Source: CAKSXP01 sp964609305
Lineage (GTDB): Bacteria > Bacillota > Clostridia > Oscillospirales > Oscillospiraceae
Reading direction: 5' to 3'
Assembly (NCBI GenBank): GCA_964609305.1
Contig: CAZSRK010000027.1
Span: 1-32,136, forward strand
DNA: 32,136 bases
Shown here piece by piece: positions 8,333 to 15,155 of the stretch. The translations under genes and the position numbers were made by a program. Within the stretch, counting starts at the first letter, position 1. Every line of letters starts with the position of its first letter. The notes under the pieces are model-generated. The model worked only from the letters and a program-made list of their open reading frames with translations. It searched no databases and was not told the DNA's origin.

Positions 8333-8347
8333 GGGGGAGAGAAAGAG

Positions 8348-9877
8348 ATGAAACAGATAAGCAGGATGCTGCGTTCACGTTTCTTTCTGGCGGCTATATG
8401 TATTGTGTTGGAATTTGTACAGCTTTTGGCGGTATTTATCCTGCTGTATGAGTTTTTTCTGCCCGTCACTATCCTCGGATGGATTTTCTATATCGGCATA
8501 ATGCTGTACATCATCAATCGGGACGGGATACCGGAGTTTAAGCTGCCGTGGATGATAATCCTGTGTTTTCTGCCGGTCATAGGCGCCTTCGTGTATATGC
8601 TTTTGTCAAGCAACAGTACCAGTGAGAAAGAGTATAAACGTTTTCGCCGGGCGGAGCAGGAGCTATGCCCATATCGCGAACAGACAGAAGATATTGACCG
8701 GCTCAGGGAACTCGACGCCGACGCATATGCCCAAGCGAGGTATTTGTTCGACGCTGCCGGAATGCCCTGCCGCTGCGGCACAAGCACGACCTATTACCCG
8801 ATCGGGGAGCAGTTTCACGAGGCGTTGCTGTCCGATCTGGAGACTGCGGAACGCTTTATTTTCATGGAATACTTCATCGTGCAGGAGGGCAGGATGTGGG
8901 ATCCCATACATGAGATACTGAAACGGAAAGCGGCACAGGGGGTCAAGGTATATTTCCTGTACGACGATTTCGGCTGTATGGCTACCCTGCCGGAGCGGTA
9001 TTATGAGCAGCTGGAAAGCGAGAGCATCCACTGCGTTCCGTCCAACCGGTTTACTCCCATCCTGTCCCGGATCCATAACAACCGGGACCACCGGAAGATA
9101 ACGGTGATCGATGGGCGTATTGGCTATACGGGGGGCATCAATCTGGCGGACGAGTACATCAACGCCGTTGTAAAGCATGGACACTGGAAGGACACCGCGG
9201 TCCGGCTTGAGGGCGCGGCAGTACAGAATCTGATGCTGCTTTTTATTGCAAGCTGGAACGGACAGAGCGACGAGCGGATCAACTGTGCCGAGTGCATGGA
9301 GCCTTTTCAGGCCGAAAATGATGCCGACGGCTTCGTCATCCCGTTCGGTGACGGGCCGGAGCCGCTTTATCGGGATACCATAGGGAAAAACGTGTATCTG
9401 AATATGATAAATGCGGCCCGGGATTATCTTTATATTACGACACCATATCTGATATGCGACTATGAACTTCTCAATGCCCTGCGGCTTGCCGCTAAAAAAG
9501 GTGTCGACGTGAGGATAATAACCCCGCACATCCCGGACAAGCCGGCGGTTTTTCTGATGACCCGTTCCAATTACAAGACGCTCATAAAGGATGGCGTCAT
9601 GATCTATGAGTATACGCCCGGATTTATGCACGCCAAGAATTTTGTCTGTGATGACAAGTTTGCGGTCTGCGGCACCATCAATCTTGATTACCGTTCGCTT
9701 GTGCACCATTTTGAGTGCGGAGCGTGGATGTACGGTACGCAGTCAGTCGCGGCAATGAAAGAGGATTTTTTGCGGACAATGGCGGTTTCCCAAAGCGTAT
9801 CCCCGGCGGGGGCCGAACTGAAACACTGGCAGCGGCTGCCGGCCGAGGTAATGAAGGTGTTCACTCCTCTTATGTAA
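8348..9877 (+). CDS. cls: Cardiolipin synthase (phospholipase D family)
   Basis: A 509-residue membrane enzyme that joins two phosphatidylglycerol molecules into cardiolipin and glycerol. GGGGGAG at about 8333-8339 sets the ATG at 8348. Two N-terminal membrane spans (about 12-35 and 38-58, then a PWMIILCFLPVIGAFVYML segment) form the PLDNc region. Two phospholipase D HKD motifs follow: DHRKITVIDG with GGINLADEY, and HAKNFVCDD with GTINLDYRS, each with His, Lys and Asp in place. The length fits bacterial ClsA-type enzymes. It is the first gene of the island that shares 11-bp-box promoters, implying that cardiolipin content is raised by the same signal. Confidence 0.93.
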   Translation: MKQISRMLRSRFFLAAICIVLEFVQLLAVFILLYEFFLPVTILGWIFYIGIMLYIINRDGIPEFKLPWMIILCFLPVIGAFVYMLLSSNSTSEKEYKRFRRAEQELCPYREQTEDIDRLRELDADAYAQARYLFDAAGMPCRCGTSTTYYPIGEQFHEALLSDLETAERFIFMEYFIVQEGRMWDPIHEILKRKAAQGVKVYFLYDDFGCMATLPERYYEQLESESIHCVPSNRFTPILSRIHNNRDHRKITVIDGRIGYTGGINLADEYINAVVKHGHWKDTAVRLEGAAVQNLMLLFIASWNGQSDERINCAECMEPFQAENDADGFVIPFGDGPEPLYRDTIGKNVYLNMINAARDYLYITTPYLICDYELLNALRLAAKKGVDVRIITPHIPDKPAVFLMTRSNYKTLIKDGVMIYEYTPGFMHAKNFVCDDKFAVCGTINLDYRSLVHHFECGAWMYGTQSVAAMKEDFLRTMAVSQSVSPAGAELKHWQRLPAEVMKVFTPLM

Positions 9878-9888
9878 GGTAAATCAAT

Positions 9889-9943
9889 TTTAACATATTT
9901 CTAACAAATTACAATCATTTCCAAAACAAGAAGCTATTACAAT
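9889..9943 (+). promoter_or_regulatory. Promoter P2 with four 11-bp-spaced boxes
   Basis: AACA 9892, AACA 9903, ATCA 9914 and AACA 9925, exactly 11 bases apart and in the same box order as P1. The -10 TACAAT (9938-9943) starts 9 bases after the last box. No -35 hexamer. It drives the operon starting at 9986. Confidence 0.7.
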
Positions 9944-9985
9944 TAAATCAATAAATAAGAGATCACAAATATGGAGGCGTTTGAA

Positions 9986-10354
9986 ATGCAAAAGAGAAAT
10001 TTCGTAACCCTGATCATGGGGACAGTAGGTGGTATACTGTTTGCCATTGGAATGTGCATGGCTCTGGTGCCGGAGTGGGGCGCCTTGACCGCCGGCATCG
10101 TAGTCGGTGCGATTGGAGCAGTTATTTTGCTTGCTATGGTACTTGTCCGCCGGAAGATGAGCGGCAAGCCTGCCATCGTATTTAACGGCAAAGCGGTCGG
10201 GATCGCCCTGCTCGGTGTGTCAGGCGCTGTCATCCTCGGCGTTGGCATGTGCATGACCATGGTCTGGGATATGATGATCTTTGGCGTCGTAGTTGGCGTA
10301 GTCGGGATCGCAGCTCTGCTCTGCCTGATCTCGGCTATCAGAGGACTGGATTAA
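9986..10354 (+). CDS. Four-span membrane protein with duplicated GMCM motif
   Basis: A 122-residue integral membrane protein of no function known to me. GGAGG at 9973-9977 points to ATG 9986 rather than the in-frame ATG 9971. It has four hydrophobic spans in two similar halves: GILFAIGMCMALV...AGIVVGAIGAVILL and GAVILGVGMCMTMVW...GVVVGVVGIAALL, separated by a short basic cytosolic stretch (VRRKMSGK). The halves look like an internal duplication of a two-span unit with the core GxGMCMxMV. The same unit occurs once in the protein at 13670-14053. It is first in a P2-driven set with the peptide at 10370 and the repeat protein at 10503. Glycine-rich helices suggest tight helix packing; no transport motif is visible. 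Confidence 0.8.
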   Translation: MQKRNFVTLIMGTVGGILFAIGMCMALVPEWGALTAGIVVGAIGAVILLAMVLVRRKMSGKPAIVFNGKAVGIALLGVSGAVILGVGMCMTMVWDMMIFGVVVGVVGIAALLCLISAIRGLD

Positions 10355-10369
10355 GGAGGAGGGGTTATC

Positions 10370-10474
10370 GTGGTCAAAATCATCGTCCAGATAGCGGCCG
10401 GAATAGCCGTCCTGGCAGGAATCGTTGGTACGGCGACCTGCCTGGCTCGCAGACATCAAAACGTATCCTGCTGA
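10370..10474 (+). CDS. Tiny single-span membrane peptide (34 residues)
   Basis: GTG 10370 to TGA 10472-10474, with a strong AAGGAGGAGGGG (10353-10364) that overlaps the preceding stop codon. The peptide is a single hydrophobic helix (IIVQIAAGIAVLAGIVG) followed by a Cys and an Arg-Arg-His tail. Its layout of hydrophobic AVLAGI, then Cys, then RR resembles the 43-residue peptide at 15005-15136, suggesting two members of one class of small membrane protein. It lies between two other P2 genes. Translation is inferred from the Shine-Dalgarno match and the resemblance. Confidence 0.6.
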   Translation: MVKIIVQIAAGIAVLAGIVGTATCLARRHQNVSC

Positions 10475-10502
10475 GTTAAATATTAAATAAGGAGGGGTAG
10501 TC

Positions 10503-10793
10503 ATGGAAAAGTCAAAATTTGTAAAAACTAATGAAAAGATCGCTGAAGGTGTGGTAGATGGATATAAGAAAATTGAAAACGGCGTAGTTAGCGGTTATAA
10601 GAGGATCGAGGAAGGCGTTGTCGGCGGCTTCACGAAAATGGAAGAGGGAGTCGTAAACGGCTTTAACAAGATGACAGACAAATTTGTGGATCATTTTCTG
10701 ACCAGAGAAGGCGAGACGGTCGAGGATGCCAAGAAGCGTATGGCACAGGAGCAGGCCGATCGCGAGGCAAAAATGAGAAATGACCGCATATAA
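10503..10793 (+). CDS. Amphipathic protein with four 11-residue repeats
   Basis: A 96-residue soluble, charged protein with no signal peptide; AAGGAGGGG precedes ATG 10503. Residues 16-59 are four exact-period 11-residue repeats, each G-V-V-x-G-(Y/F)-x-(K/R)-(I/M)-x-x. This period is that of apolipoprotein and synuclein-type 11/3 helices, which lie flat on membranes, with Val/Tyr/Ile on one face and Lys/Glu on the other. The C-terminal part (about 60-96) is a charged helix (LTREGETVEDAKKRMAQEQ). I have seen similar short proteins in Clostridia but know no function for them. The context with cls and small membrane proteins favours lipid-surface binding; this is inference. Confidence 0.8.
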   Translation: MEKSKFVKTNEKIAEGVVDGYKKIENGVVSGYKRIEEGVVGGFTKMEEGVVNGFNKMTDKFVDHFLTREGETVEDAKKRMAQEQADREAKMRNDRI

Positions 10794-10858
10794 ATATCGG
10801 ATATATCCGTCGGGCCTGAGCACAGATACTGCGTTCAGGTCCGAAATTCTTATAATTT

Positions 10859-10910
10859 TTCAGTTCAGAGTCAAAACGTAAACAAAACTTTAACATCTCC
10901 GTGTTATAAT
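10859..10910 (+). promoter_or_regulatory. Promoter P3 (response regulator/kinase) with 11-bp boxes
   Basis: AACA 10881 and AACA 10892, with weaker TTCA 10859 and GTCA 10870 in the same 11-base phase. TATAAT (10905-10910) begins 9 bases after the last box. It lies just upstream of the response regulator gene, pointing to autoregulation. Confidence 0.62.
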
Positions 10911-10934
10911 CAAAAACATTAGGAGGCGTGATCC

Positions 10935-11609
10935 ATGTTTAAGATATTAGTGGTAGAAGACGACAGGGAACTGAACAAGACTGTATGCTCGTATCTTAAT
11001 CAGAACGGATATGAGGCGGTGGGGTGCCTGAATGCCAATGAGGCCTATGACGCCATGTATGGCGGCACGCTGTTTGACCTCATCATCTCCGATATCATGA
11101 TGCCCGGGATAGACGGTTTCGAATTCGCCGGAACTGTGCGGGAGCTTAATCAGGAGATACCCATCCTGTTTAAGACTGCGCGGGACGATTTTGCGTCCAA
11201 GCAGCGCGGGTTCAAGGCGGGAATAGACGATTACATGGTAAAACCCATCGATTTGGACGAGCTGCTGCTGCGTATCGAGGCCCTGATGCGCCGGCCCAGG
11301 ATCGCCACCAGCAAGAAACTGACCGTGGGCAGCCTGACCCTGGACGCGGAGGAGCACAACGCCTATCTCAATGATGAGGAGATCCCCCTGACGGTGAGGG
11401 AATTCAACCTGCTCTATAAGCTGCTGTCCTACCCGAAAAAGACTTTTACACGATCTCAGCTCATGGATGAATTCTGGGACAGCGCATCCTCCTCCGGACC
11501 CCGGACGGTGGATGTGTACATGACCAAGCTTCGGGATAAGTTTTCCGGCTGTGATGACTTTGAGATAGTGACGGTCCATGGGCTGGGATATAAGGCGGTA
11601 CTGAAATGA
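10935..11609 (+). CDS. OmpR/VanR-family response regulator
   Basis: A 224-residue two-component response regulator. The receiver domain (about 1-118) has the acidic pocket E8-D9-D10, phospho-acceptor D53 in LIISDIMMPG, T81 in FKTARDD and K103 in YMVKPID, so it should be phosphorylatable. The C-terminal winged helix (about 128-224) has the OmpR-type recognition region (GPRTVDVYMTKLRDKF) and the GLGYKAVLK end. AGGAGG lies 9 bases before the ATG. Its TGA overlaps the kinase ATG by 4 bases. It is the obvious candidate to bind the 11-bp boxes at P1-P6, including its own promoter. Gene-level identity with VanR is only by family. Confidence 0.93.
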   Translation: MFKILVVEDDRELNKTVCSYLNQNGYEAVGCLNANEAYDAMYGGTLFDLIISDIMMPGIDGFEFAGTVRELNQEIPILFKTARDDFASKQRGFKAGIDDYMVKPIDLDELLLRIEALMRRPRIATSKKLTVGSLTLDAEEHNAYLNDEEIPLTVREFNLLYKLLSYPKKTFTRSQLMDEFWDSASSSGPRTVDVYMTKLRDKFSGCDDFEIVTVHGLGYKAVLK

Positions 11610-12703
11610 ACGAAAAGAGGTCAAAGAAAGACGGCATCAACTGGCCGTTTTCCATTCGGCGGTATGTTACCTTTTTCCTACTGATGGCTTTCGTCATAAC
11701 CTGCTGTCTAATTTTGTCTCTGAATATGATGTCCCGCATCACCGGGCTGGAATTTACGCAGGAGAATATTGAGAAGGCTGCCAAGTTGACATTCTTGAAT
11801 GTAGTCCTGCTGAGTCTGTTGTGCACCGTGATTGACGGTATCCGGCGAAGGTTCATGGTGAACCGCCCGGTGAGGACGATAGTGAAAGCGACGGAACAGA
11901 TCATGCAGGGCGATTTTTCCGCAAGGGTGCCGCCTCTGCACAGTCTCGACCGGCTGAGCGGATTCGACATTATCGCGGATAACATCAATAAAATGGCCGA
12001 GGAACTGTCCGGTACGGAGACTCTGAGGACGGATTTCATAGCCAATGTGTCGCATGAGCTGAAAACTCCTCTGGCCGTTATGCAGAATTATGGTACAATG
12101 CTCCAGCAGCCGAAGCTTTCGGATGAAAAGCGGATGGAATATGCCAAGGCCGTCACCGACGCCTCGCGCCGGCTTGCAGACCTTATCACCAATATACTCA
12201 GGCTCAACAAGCTGGAAAACCAGCAGATCTATCCGACTGTCGAAAAATATGACCTGGGCGAGCAGCTGTGTGAATGTCTGCTGTCCTTTGAAGGTGCGTG
12301 GGAAGATAAGGAGCTGGAGATCGAGACCGATGTGGAGGACGAAGTTATGGTCGATGCCGATTCAGAGCTTCTATCCCTGGTCTGGAACAACCTGTTTTCC
12401 AACGCCATAAAATTTACCCCGCCTCATGGAACGGTCTCGCTTTCGCTCAAGTCCGATGGGGATTATGCCGTTGTTCAGGTTGCGGATACTGGCTGCGGTA
12501 TTGCGCCGGAGGTGGGTAGGCACATATTTGAGAAGTTCTATCAGGGTGATACGTCCCACGCTACGCAGGGCAACGGCCTGGGCCTTGCCCTGGTCAAGCG
12601 TGTAATGGATATCATAGGCGGGGACATCTCCGTCAGCAGCGAGGTCGGGAAAGGCAGTACTTTTACCGTAAAGCTCAGGAGGCAGCAAAATGGAACGCCT
12701 TAA
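11606..12703 (+). CDS. Sensor histidine kinase, short extracytoplasmic loop
   Basis: A 365-residue membrane kinase, partner of the regulator it overlaps (ATGA). Two spans (about 21-40 and 61-76) enclose only about 20 residues outside, then HAMP (about 85-135), HisKA with H150 in FIANVSHELKTPLA, and the ATPase domain with the N box (WNNLFSNAIKFTP), G1 (DTGCGIAP), F box (FEKFYQGD) and G2 (GNGLGLALV). All catalytic boxes are present. The short loop leaves little room for a periplasmic-type ligand domain and resembles intramembrane-sensing kinases, which detect membrane state or a partner membrane protein. The polytopic protein whose start overlaps this gene by 14 bases is a candidate partner. 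Confidence 0.93.
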   Translation: MNEKRSKKDGINWPFSIRRYVTFFLLMAFVITCCLILSLNMMSRITGLEFTQENIEKAAKLTFLNVVLLSLLCTVIDGIRRRFMVNRPVRTIVKATEQIMQGDFSARVPPLHSLDRLSGFDIIADNINKMAEELSGTETLRTDFIANVSHELKTPLAVMQNYGTMLQQPKLSDEKRMEYAKAVTDASRRLADLITNILRLNKLENQQIYPTVEKYDLGEQLCECLLSFEGAWEDKELEIETDVEDEVMVDADSELLSLVWNNLFSNAIKFTPPHGTVSLSLKSDGDYAVVQVADTGCGIAPEVGRHIFEKFYQGDTSHATQGNGLGLALVKRVMDIIGGDISVSSEVGKGSTFTVKLRRQQNGTP

Positions 12704-13610
12704 AACAGTGCTGAAAAAAATATTCTGTCTTTCCCCGATGCTAACGGTACTGATCGCCGTACCGTCCTTCATTTTTGTATTTGTTATGCTCAGTATCGGC
12801 GATCATTCCGTTTTTTCCTACCTCGCCTATATCCTCTCGGCCTATGACCTGGTCATCACGATCACCGGGACGCCCGGCGTCGTCGAAGCTATGCGCCGCG
12901 GCATAGGCACTTTACCGATGATAGAAAAGATCCGCAGCACCCCTCTGGGCGGCCGGCTGCTCGGTGATGCGGTTTTTCGCTCTGAGCTTACGCTTCACGG
13001 CGGACTGTTTGTCAATATCCTGTATGTTGCGTTGAACCTGTTTTCCGGTCTGCGGTACCGGTCCGCGTGGTTCGTATCTCTCGCGTTTTACTACGCCCTG
13101 CTTTCAGCCATGCGAGCAGTACTCGTCCATTACGTCCACGTCAGACCTGTGGGACAGGATATCCAGTCAGAGCTTCACCGTTATCGCGCCTGCGGGTTTA
13201 TCCTGCTGTTCATGAACCAGGCCCTGGTTGGCATCATCGTTTACATGATTACTCAGGACAGGGGCTTTTCCTATCCGGGGCTTTTGATCTATGCCATGGC
13301 GCTTTATACTTTTTATATCACGATAGCTGCAACGGTCAACGTGGTAAAGTACAGAAAACACGGAAGTCCGATCCTGTCGGCGGCCAAAGTCGTCAGCCTG
13401 ACGGCGGCGCTGGTATCCGTGCTCTCGCTGGAGACTGCGATGATTACCCAGTTTGGCGGCGATGAGCTGGAGTTTCGCCGTCTGATGCTCGCAGGGTCCG
13501 GCGCGGCTGTCTGTGCTATTGTTCTGGCCATGGCGATATACATGATCGTTCGGTCGACGCGTCTGCTGAGAATGCAGAAAAATAACAATTCGGAAACAAA
13601 GGATTTATAA
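12690..13610 (+). CDS. Polytopic membrane protein coupled to the kinase
   Basis: A 306-residue membrane protein of unknown function; its ATG lies in AGGAGGCAGCAAAATG within the kinase gene, so translation is coupled. I count about seven to eight hydrophobic segments (for example 18-38, 42-60, 105-120, 126-145, 168-187, 195-216, 230-250, 270-290), with an amphipathic region at 62-95 (TPGVVEAMRRGIGTLPMIEKI). No nucleotide-binding or transporter signature is visible. Third position in an RR-kinase-membrane protein operon suggests an accessory sensor or an output in the membrane. The last codons (about 13584-13610) also contain promoter P4, including its -10 hexamer over the stop codon. Confidence 0.82.
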   Translation: MERLKTVLKKIFCLSPMLTVLIAVPSFIFVFVMLSIGDHSVFSYLAYILSAYDLVITITGTPGVVEAMRRGIGTLPMIEKIRSTPLGGRLLGDAVFRSELTLHGGLFVNILYVALNLFSGLRYRSAWFVSLAFYYALLSAMRAVLVHYVHVRPVGQDIQSELHRYRACGFILLFMNQALVGIIVYMITQDRGFSYPGLLIYAMALYTFYITIAATVNVVKYRKHGSPILSAAKVVSLTAALVSVLSLETAMITQFGGDELEFRRLMLAGSGAAVCAIVLAMAIYMIVRSTRLLRMQKNNNSETKDL

Positions 13611-13611
13611 T
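13581..13611 (+). promoter_or_regulatory. Promoter P4 with two 11-bp boxes, inside the preceding gene
   Basis: AACA 13584 and AACA 13595, 11 bases apart, with TATAAT (13606-13611) starting 7 bases after the second box. The boxes lie in the last codons of the upstream gene and the -10 covers its TAA. It would drive the gene at 13670. Confidence 0.6.
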
Positions 13612-13669
13612 TTAATAACACTGACACATTATTATATGGATATCCTTATGAATGAAAGGAAGGTCGGTT

Positions 13670-14053
13670 ATGGATAACACGAGATATACTTTCAACTATA
13701 CTTATTCGGCTAACCGGCAGGAGGAAATACAGAATATCAGGAAGAAATATCTGCCCAAAGAAGAGGATAAAATGGAGCAGCTGCGCAGGCTGGACCGCAG
13801 CGCAACCAAAAAGGGATCCATTGTTTCCATATTTGTGGGCATCGCCGGTTGCATGCTTATGGGTGTGGGAATGTGCTGCTCTATGGTGTGGATGGGGCAT
13901 TGGTTCATCCCCGGAGTCATAATTGGACTGATTGGCATCGCGGCCGTGGCGATTGCCTATCCGCTGTATACGCACATTACGAAGAAGGAAAGGCAAAAGC
14001 TGGCTCCGCGCATCCTTAAGCTGACAGAAGAACTTTCGGGACCGGAATCGTAA
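13670..14053 (+). CDS. Two-span membrane protein with GMCC/MVW motif
   Basis: A 127-residue protein; AAAGGAAGG at 13655-13663 sets ATG 13670 over the in-frame ATG 13652. A charged N-terminal part of about 60 residues (YTFNYTYSANRQEEIQNIRKKY) is followed by two spans, GCMLMGVGMCCSMVW and IPGVIIGLIGIAAVAIAYPLY, and a basic cytosolic tail. The span pair is clearly related to each half of the protein at 9986-10354 (GVGMC-x2-MVW, then GVxxGxxGIA). It is thus a single-copy version with an added cytosolic head. Function unknown; driven from P4. Confidence 0.8.
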   Translation: MDNTRYTFNYTYSANRQEEIQNIRKKYLPKEEDKMEQLRRLDRSATKKGSIVSIFVGIAGCMLMGVGMCCSMVWMGHWFIPGVIIGLIGIAAVAIAYPLYTHITKKERQKLAPRILKLTEELSGPES

Positions 14054-14054
14054 A

Positions 14055-14125
14055 CCGGGTAAGATACCCGTTGCCCGCCTGCCGGCACAGTGCCCCGGCG
14101 CTTACGTCCGGGCAAGTGCGCCGGG
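14055..14125 (+). promoter_or_regulatory. GC-rich hairpins ahead of the second regulator
   Basis: CGGGTA/TACCCG (14056-14061 with 14065-14070) and CCCGGCGC/GCGCCGGG (14094-14101 with 14118-14125) are perfect inverted repeats in the 89-base gap before the gene at 14143. There is no T run, so neither is a standard terminator. They may shape read-through from P4 or bind protein. No 11-bp box or clear promoter is visible in this gap. Confidence 0.35.
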
Positions 14126-14142
14126 ACAAATGAGGAAAACAT

Positions 14143-14820
14143 ATGGTAAAGATACTGGTCATCGAAAATAAAAAAGATTCAGCGCTCGAGCTGTGCACAT
14201 GCCTGAAAAGCAACGGATTCAGCGTCGAGACAGTGGCGGTGGGAGAGATGACGACGGCACAGTTGCGGTGCGTATCATGCGCAATGATCCTCTGTGACCA
14301 GACGGCCATGGAGAACAGGGAAATCAAAGTGTTTATGCAGAACCAGAATGCGCCCATACTCTGGATAGCGGAGCAGAAAGACCTGCCGAAAGCAGTGCGC
14401 AACTTCCGAATGGGGAAAGAGGACTATGTCGTAAAGCCAGTGAGCACAGCGGAGCTCCTTGCGAGGATAAACATGCTGATGCGCTGCGCCGGTATCGATA
14501 CGGGCAGGAAGCTGCACATAGGTTCTCTGTTTATGGATGCGGACTCAAGGATCTCCGTTGTGGACGGACGGGAGATATCCCTTACAATGCGGGAGTTTGA
14601 CATCCTGTTCGGGCTGCTGTCCGAGCCGGAGCGGGTATTTACCCGCGAAGAGCTGATGCAGGCTTACTGGGGCGAAGGCAGCACCACTAACCCCAGGGCC
14701 GTAGACGTTTACATCACTAAGATCAGGGACAAATTCTCTGCCTGCGATGATTTCCGTATTGTGACGGTCCATGGTGTGGGCTACAAGGCGGTGCTGAAAC
14801 AGGCGCTCCGAAAAACTTAA
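14143..14820 (+). CDS. Orphan OmpR-family regulator with degenerate receiver
   Basis: A 225-residue paralogue of the regulator at 10935. The winged helix (about 130-225) is very similar (PRAVDVYITKIRDKFSACDDF and VTVHGVGYKAVLK against PRTVDVYMTKLRDKFSGCDDF and VTVHGLGYKAVLK), so it should see similar DNA. The receiver differs: the acidic pocket is E8-N9-K10 instead of E8-D9-D10 and the conserved Thr is Ala (about A76), though D52 and K98 remain. Loss of the Mg-binding Asp suggests that it is not switched by normal phosphorylation. No kinase gene is attached. It could be a constitutive competitor or co-regulator at the same boxes, or respond to another signal. A terminator follows. Confidence 0.9.
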   Translation: MVKILVIENKKDSALELCTCLKSNGFSVETVAVGEMTTAQLRCVSCAMILCDQTAMENREIKVFMQNQNAPILWIAEQKDLPKAVRNFRMGKEDYVVKPVSTAELLARINMLMRCAGIDTGRKLHIGSLFMDADSRISVVDGREISLTMREFDILFGLLSEPERVFTREELMQAYWGEGSTTNPRAVDVYITKIRDKFSACDDFRIVTVHGVGYKAVLKQALRKT

Positions 14821-14832
14821 TATCAAGGTCGT

Positions 14833-14879
14833 ACAGCGGCCGTTTCCTGAATGATGTAACAGGGAACGGCTGTTTTTTT
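14833..14879 (+). terminator. Terminator after the second regulator
   Basis: ACAGC..CCGTTTCCTG pairs with CAGGGAACGGCTGT (with a two-base bulge and one wobble), followed by seven T. Confidence 0.8.
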
Positions 14880-14922
14880 GTAATTTTAATTGGGGACAAA
14901 AAACGACAAAAACCGTGCTTTT

Positions 14923-14974
14923 AATATTTTATAAACATTTTTCAATCATTTTGAAAACACGGGTCGGCTAAACT
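14923..14974 (+). promoter_or_regulatory. Promoter P5 (peptide/radical SAM) with 11-bp boxes
   Basis: AACA 14934, ATCA 14945 and AACA 14956, with a weaker AATA 14923, all in 11-base phase and in the same AACA-ATCA-AACA order as P1 and P2. TAAACT (14969-14974) lies 9 bases after the last box. It drives the genes at 15005 and 15156. Confidence 0.66.
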
Positions 14975-15004
14975 TGGATCATGAAATACAAGGAGGCAGA
15001 TATA

Positions 15005-15136
15005 ATGAAAAACTCAGCTATGGGCAAGCTCTCAATAGCTGTCGCGCTTGCAGGGATCACAGCTTTTCTCGTTTGCCGGAGAAACAGACAGACGGCTTCG
15101 GCGAGCGCCGGTATATGCTCTGCGGCGAGAATTTGA
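15005..15136 (+). CDS. Tiny single-span membrane peptide (43 residues)
   Basis: ATG 15005 to TGA 15134-15136 with AAGGAGG at 14990-14996. One hydrophobic helix (LSIAVALAGITAFLV) is followed by Cys-Arg-Arg-Asn-Arg and a Ser/Ala-rich tail. Placement directly after P5 and before the radical SAM gene, and the AV-LAGI...C-RR resemblance to the peptide at 10370-10474, support a real gene. The radical SAM reading frame is open through part of this region, but its own start is downstream at 15156. Confidence 0.65.
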   Translation: MKNSAMGKLSIAVALAGITAFLVCRRNRQTASASAGICSAARI

Positions 15137-15155
15137 TTTTGAAAGGAGTCATCCA

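Noticed and set aside
10801..10850. Terminator after the repeat protein
   Set aside because: An imperfect stem (GCCTGA.../...TCAGGT) exists, but there is no T run, so it is not called.
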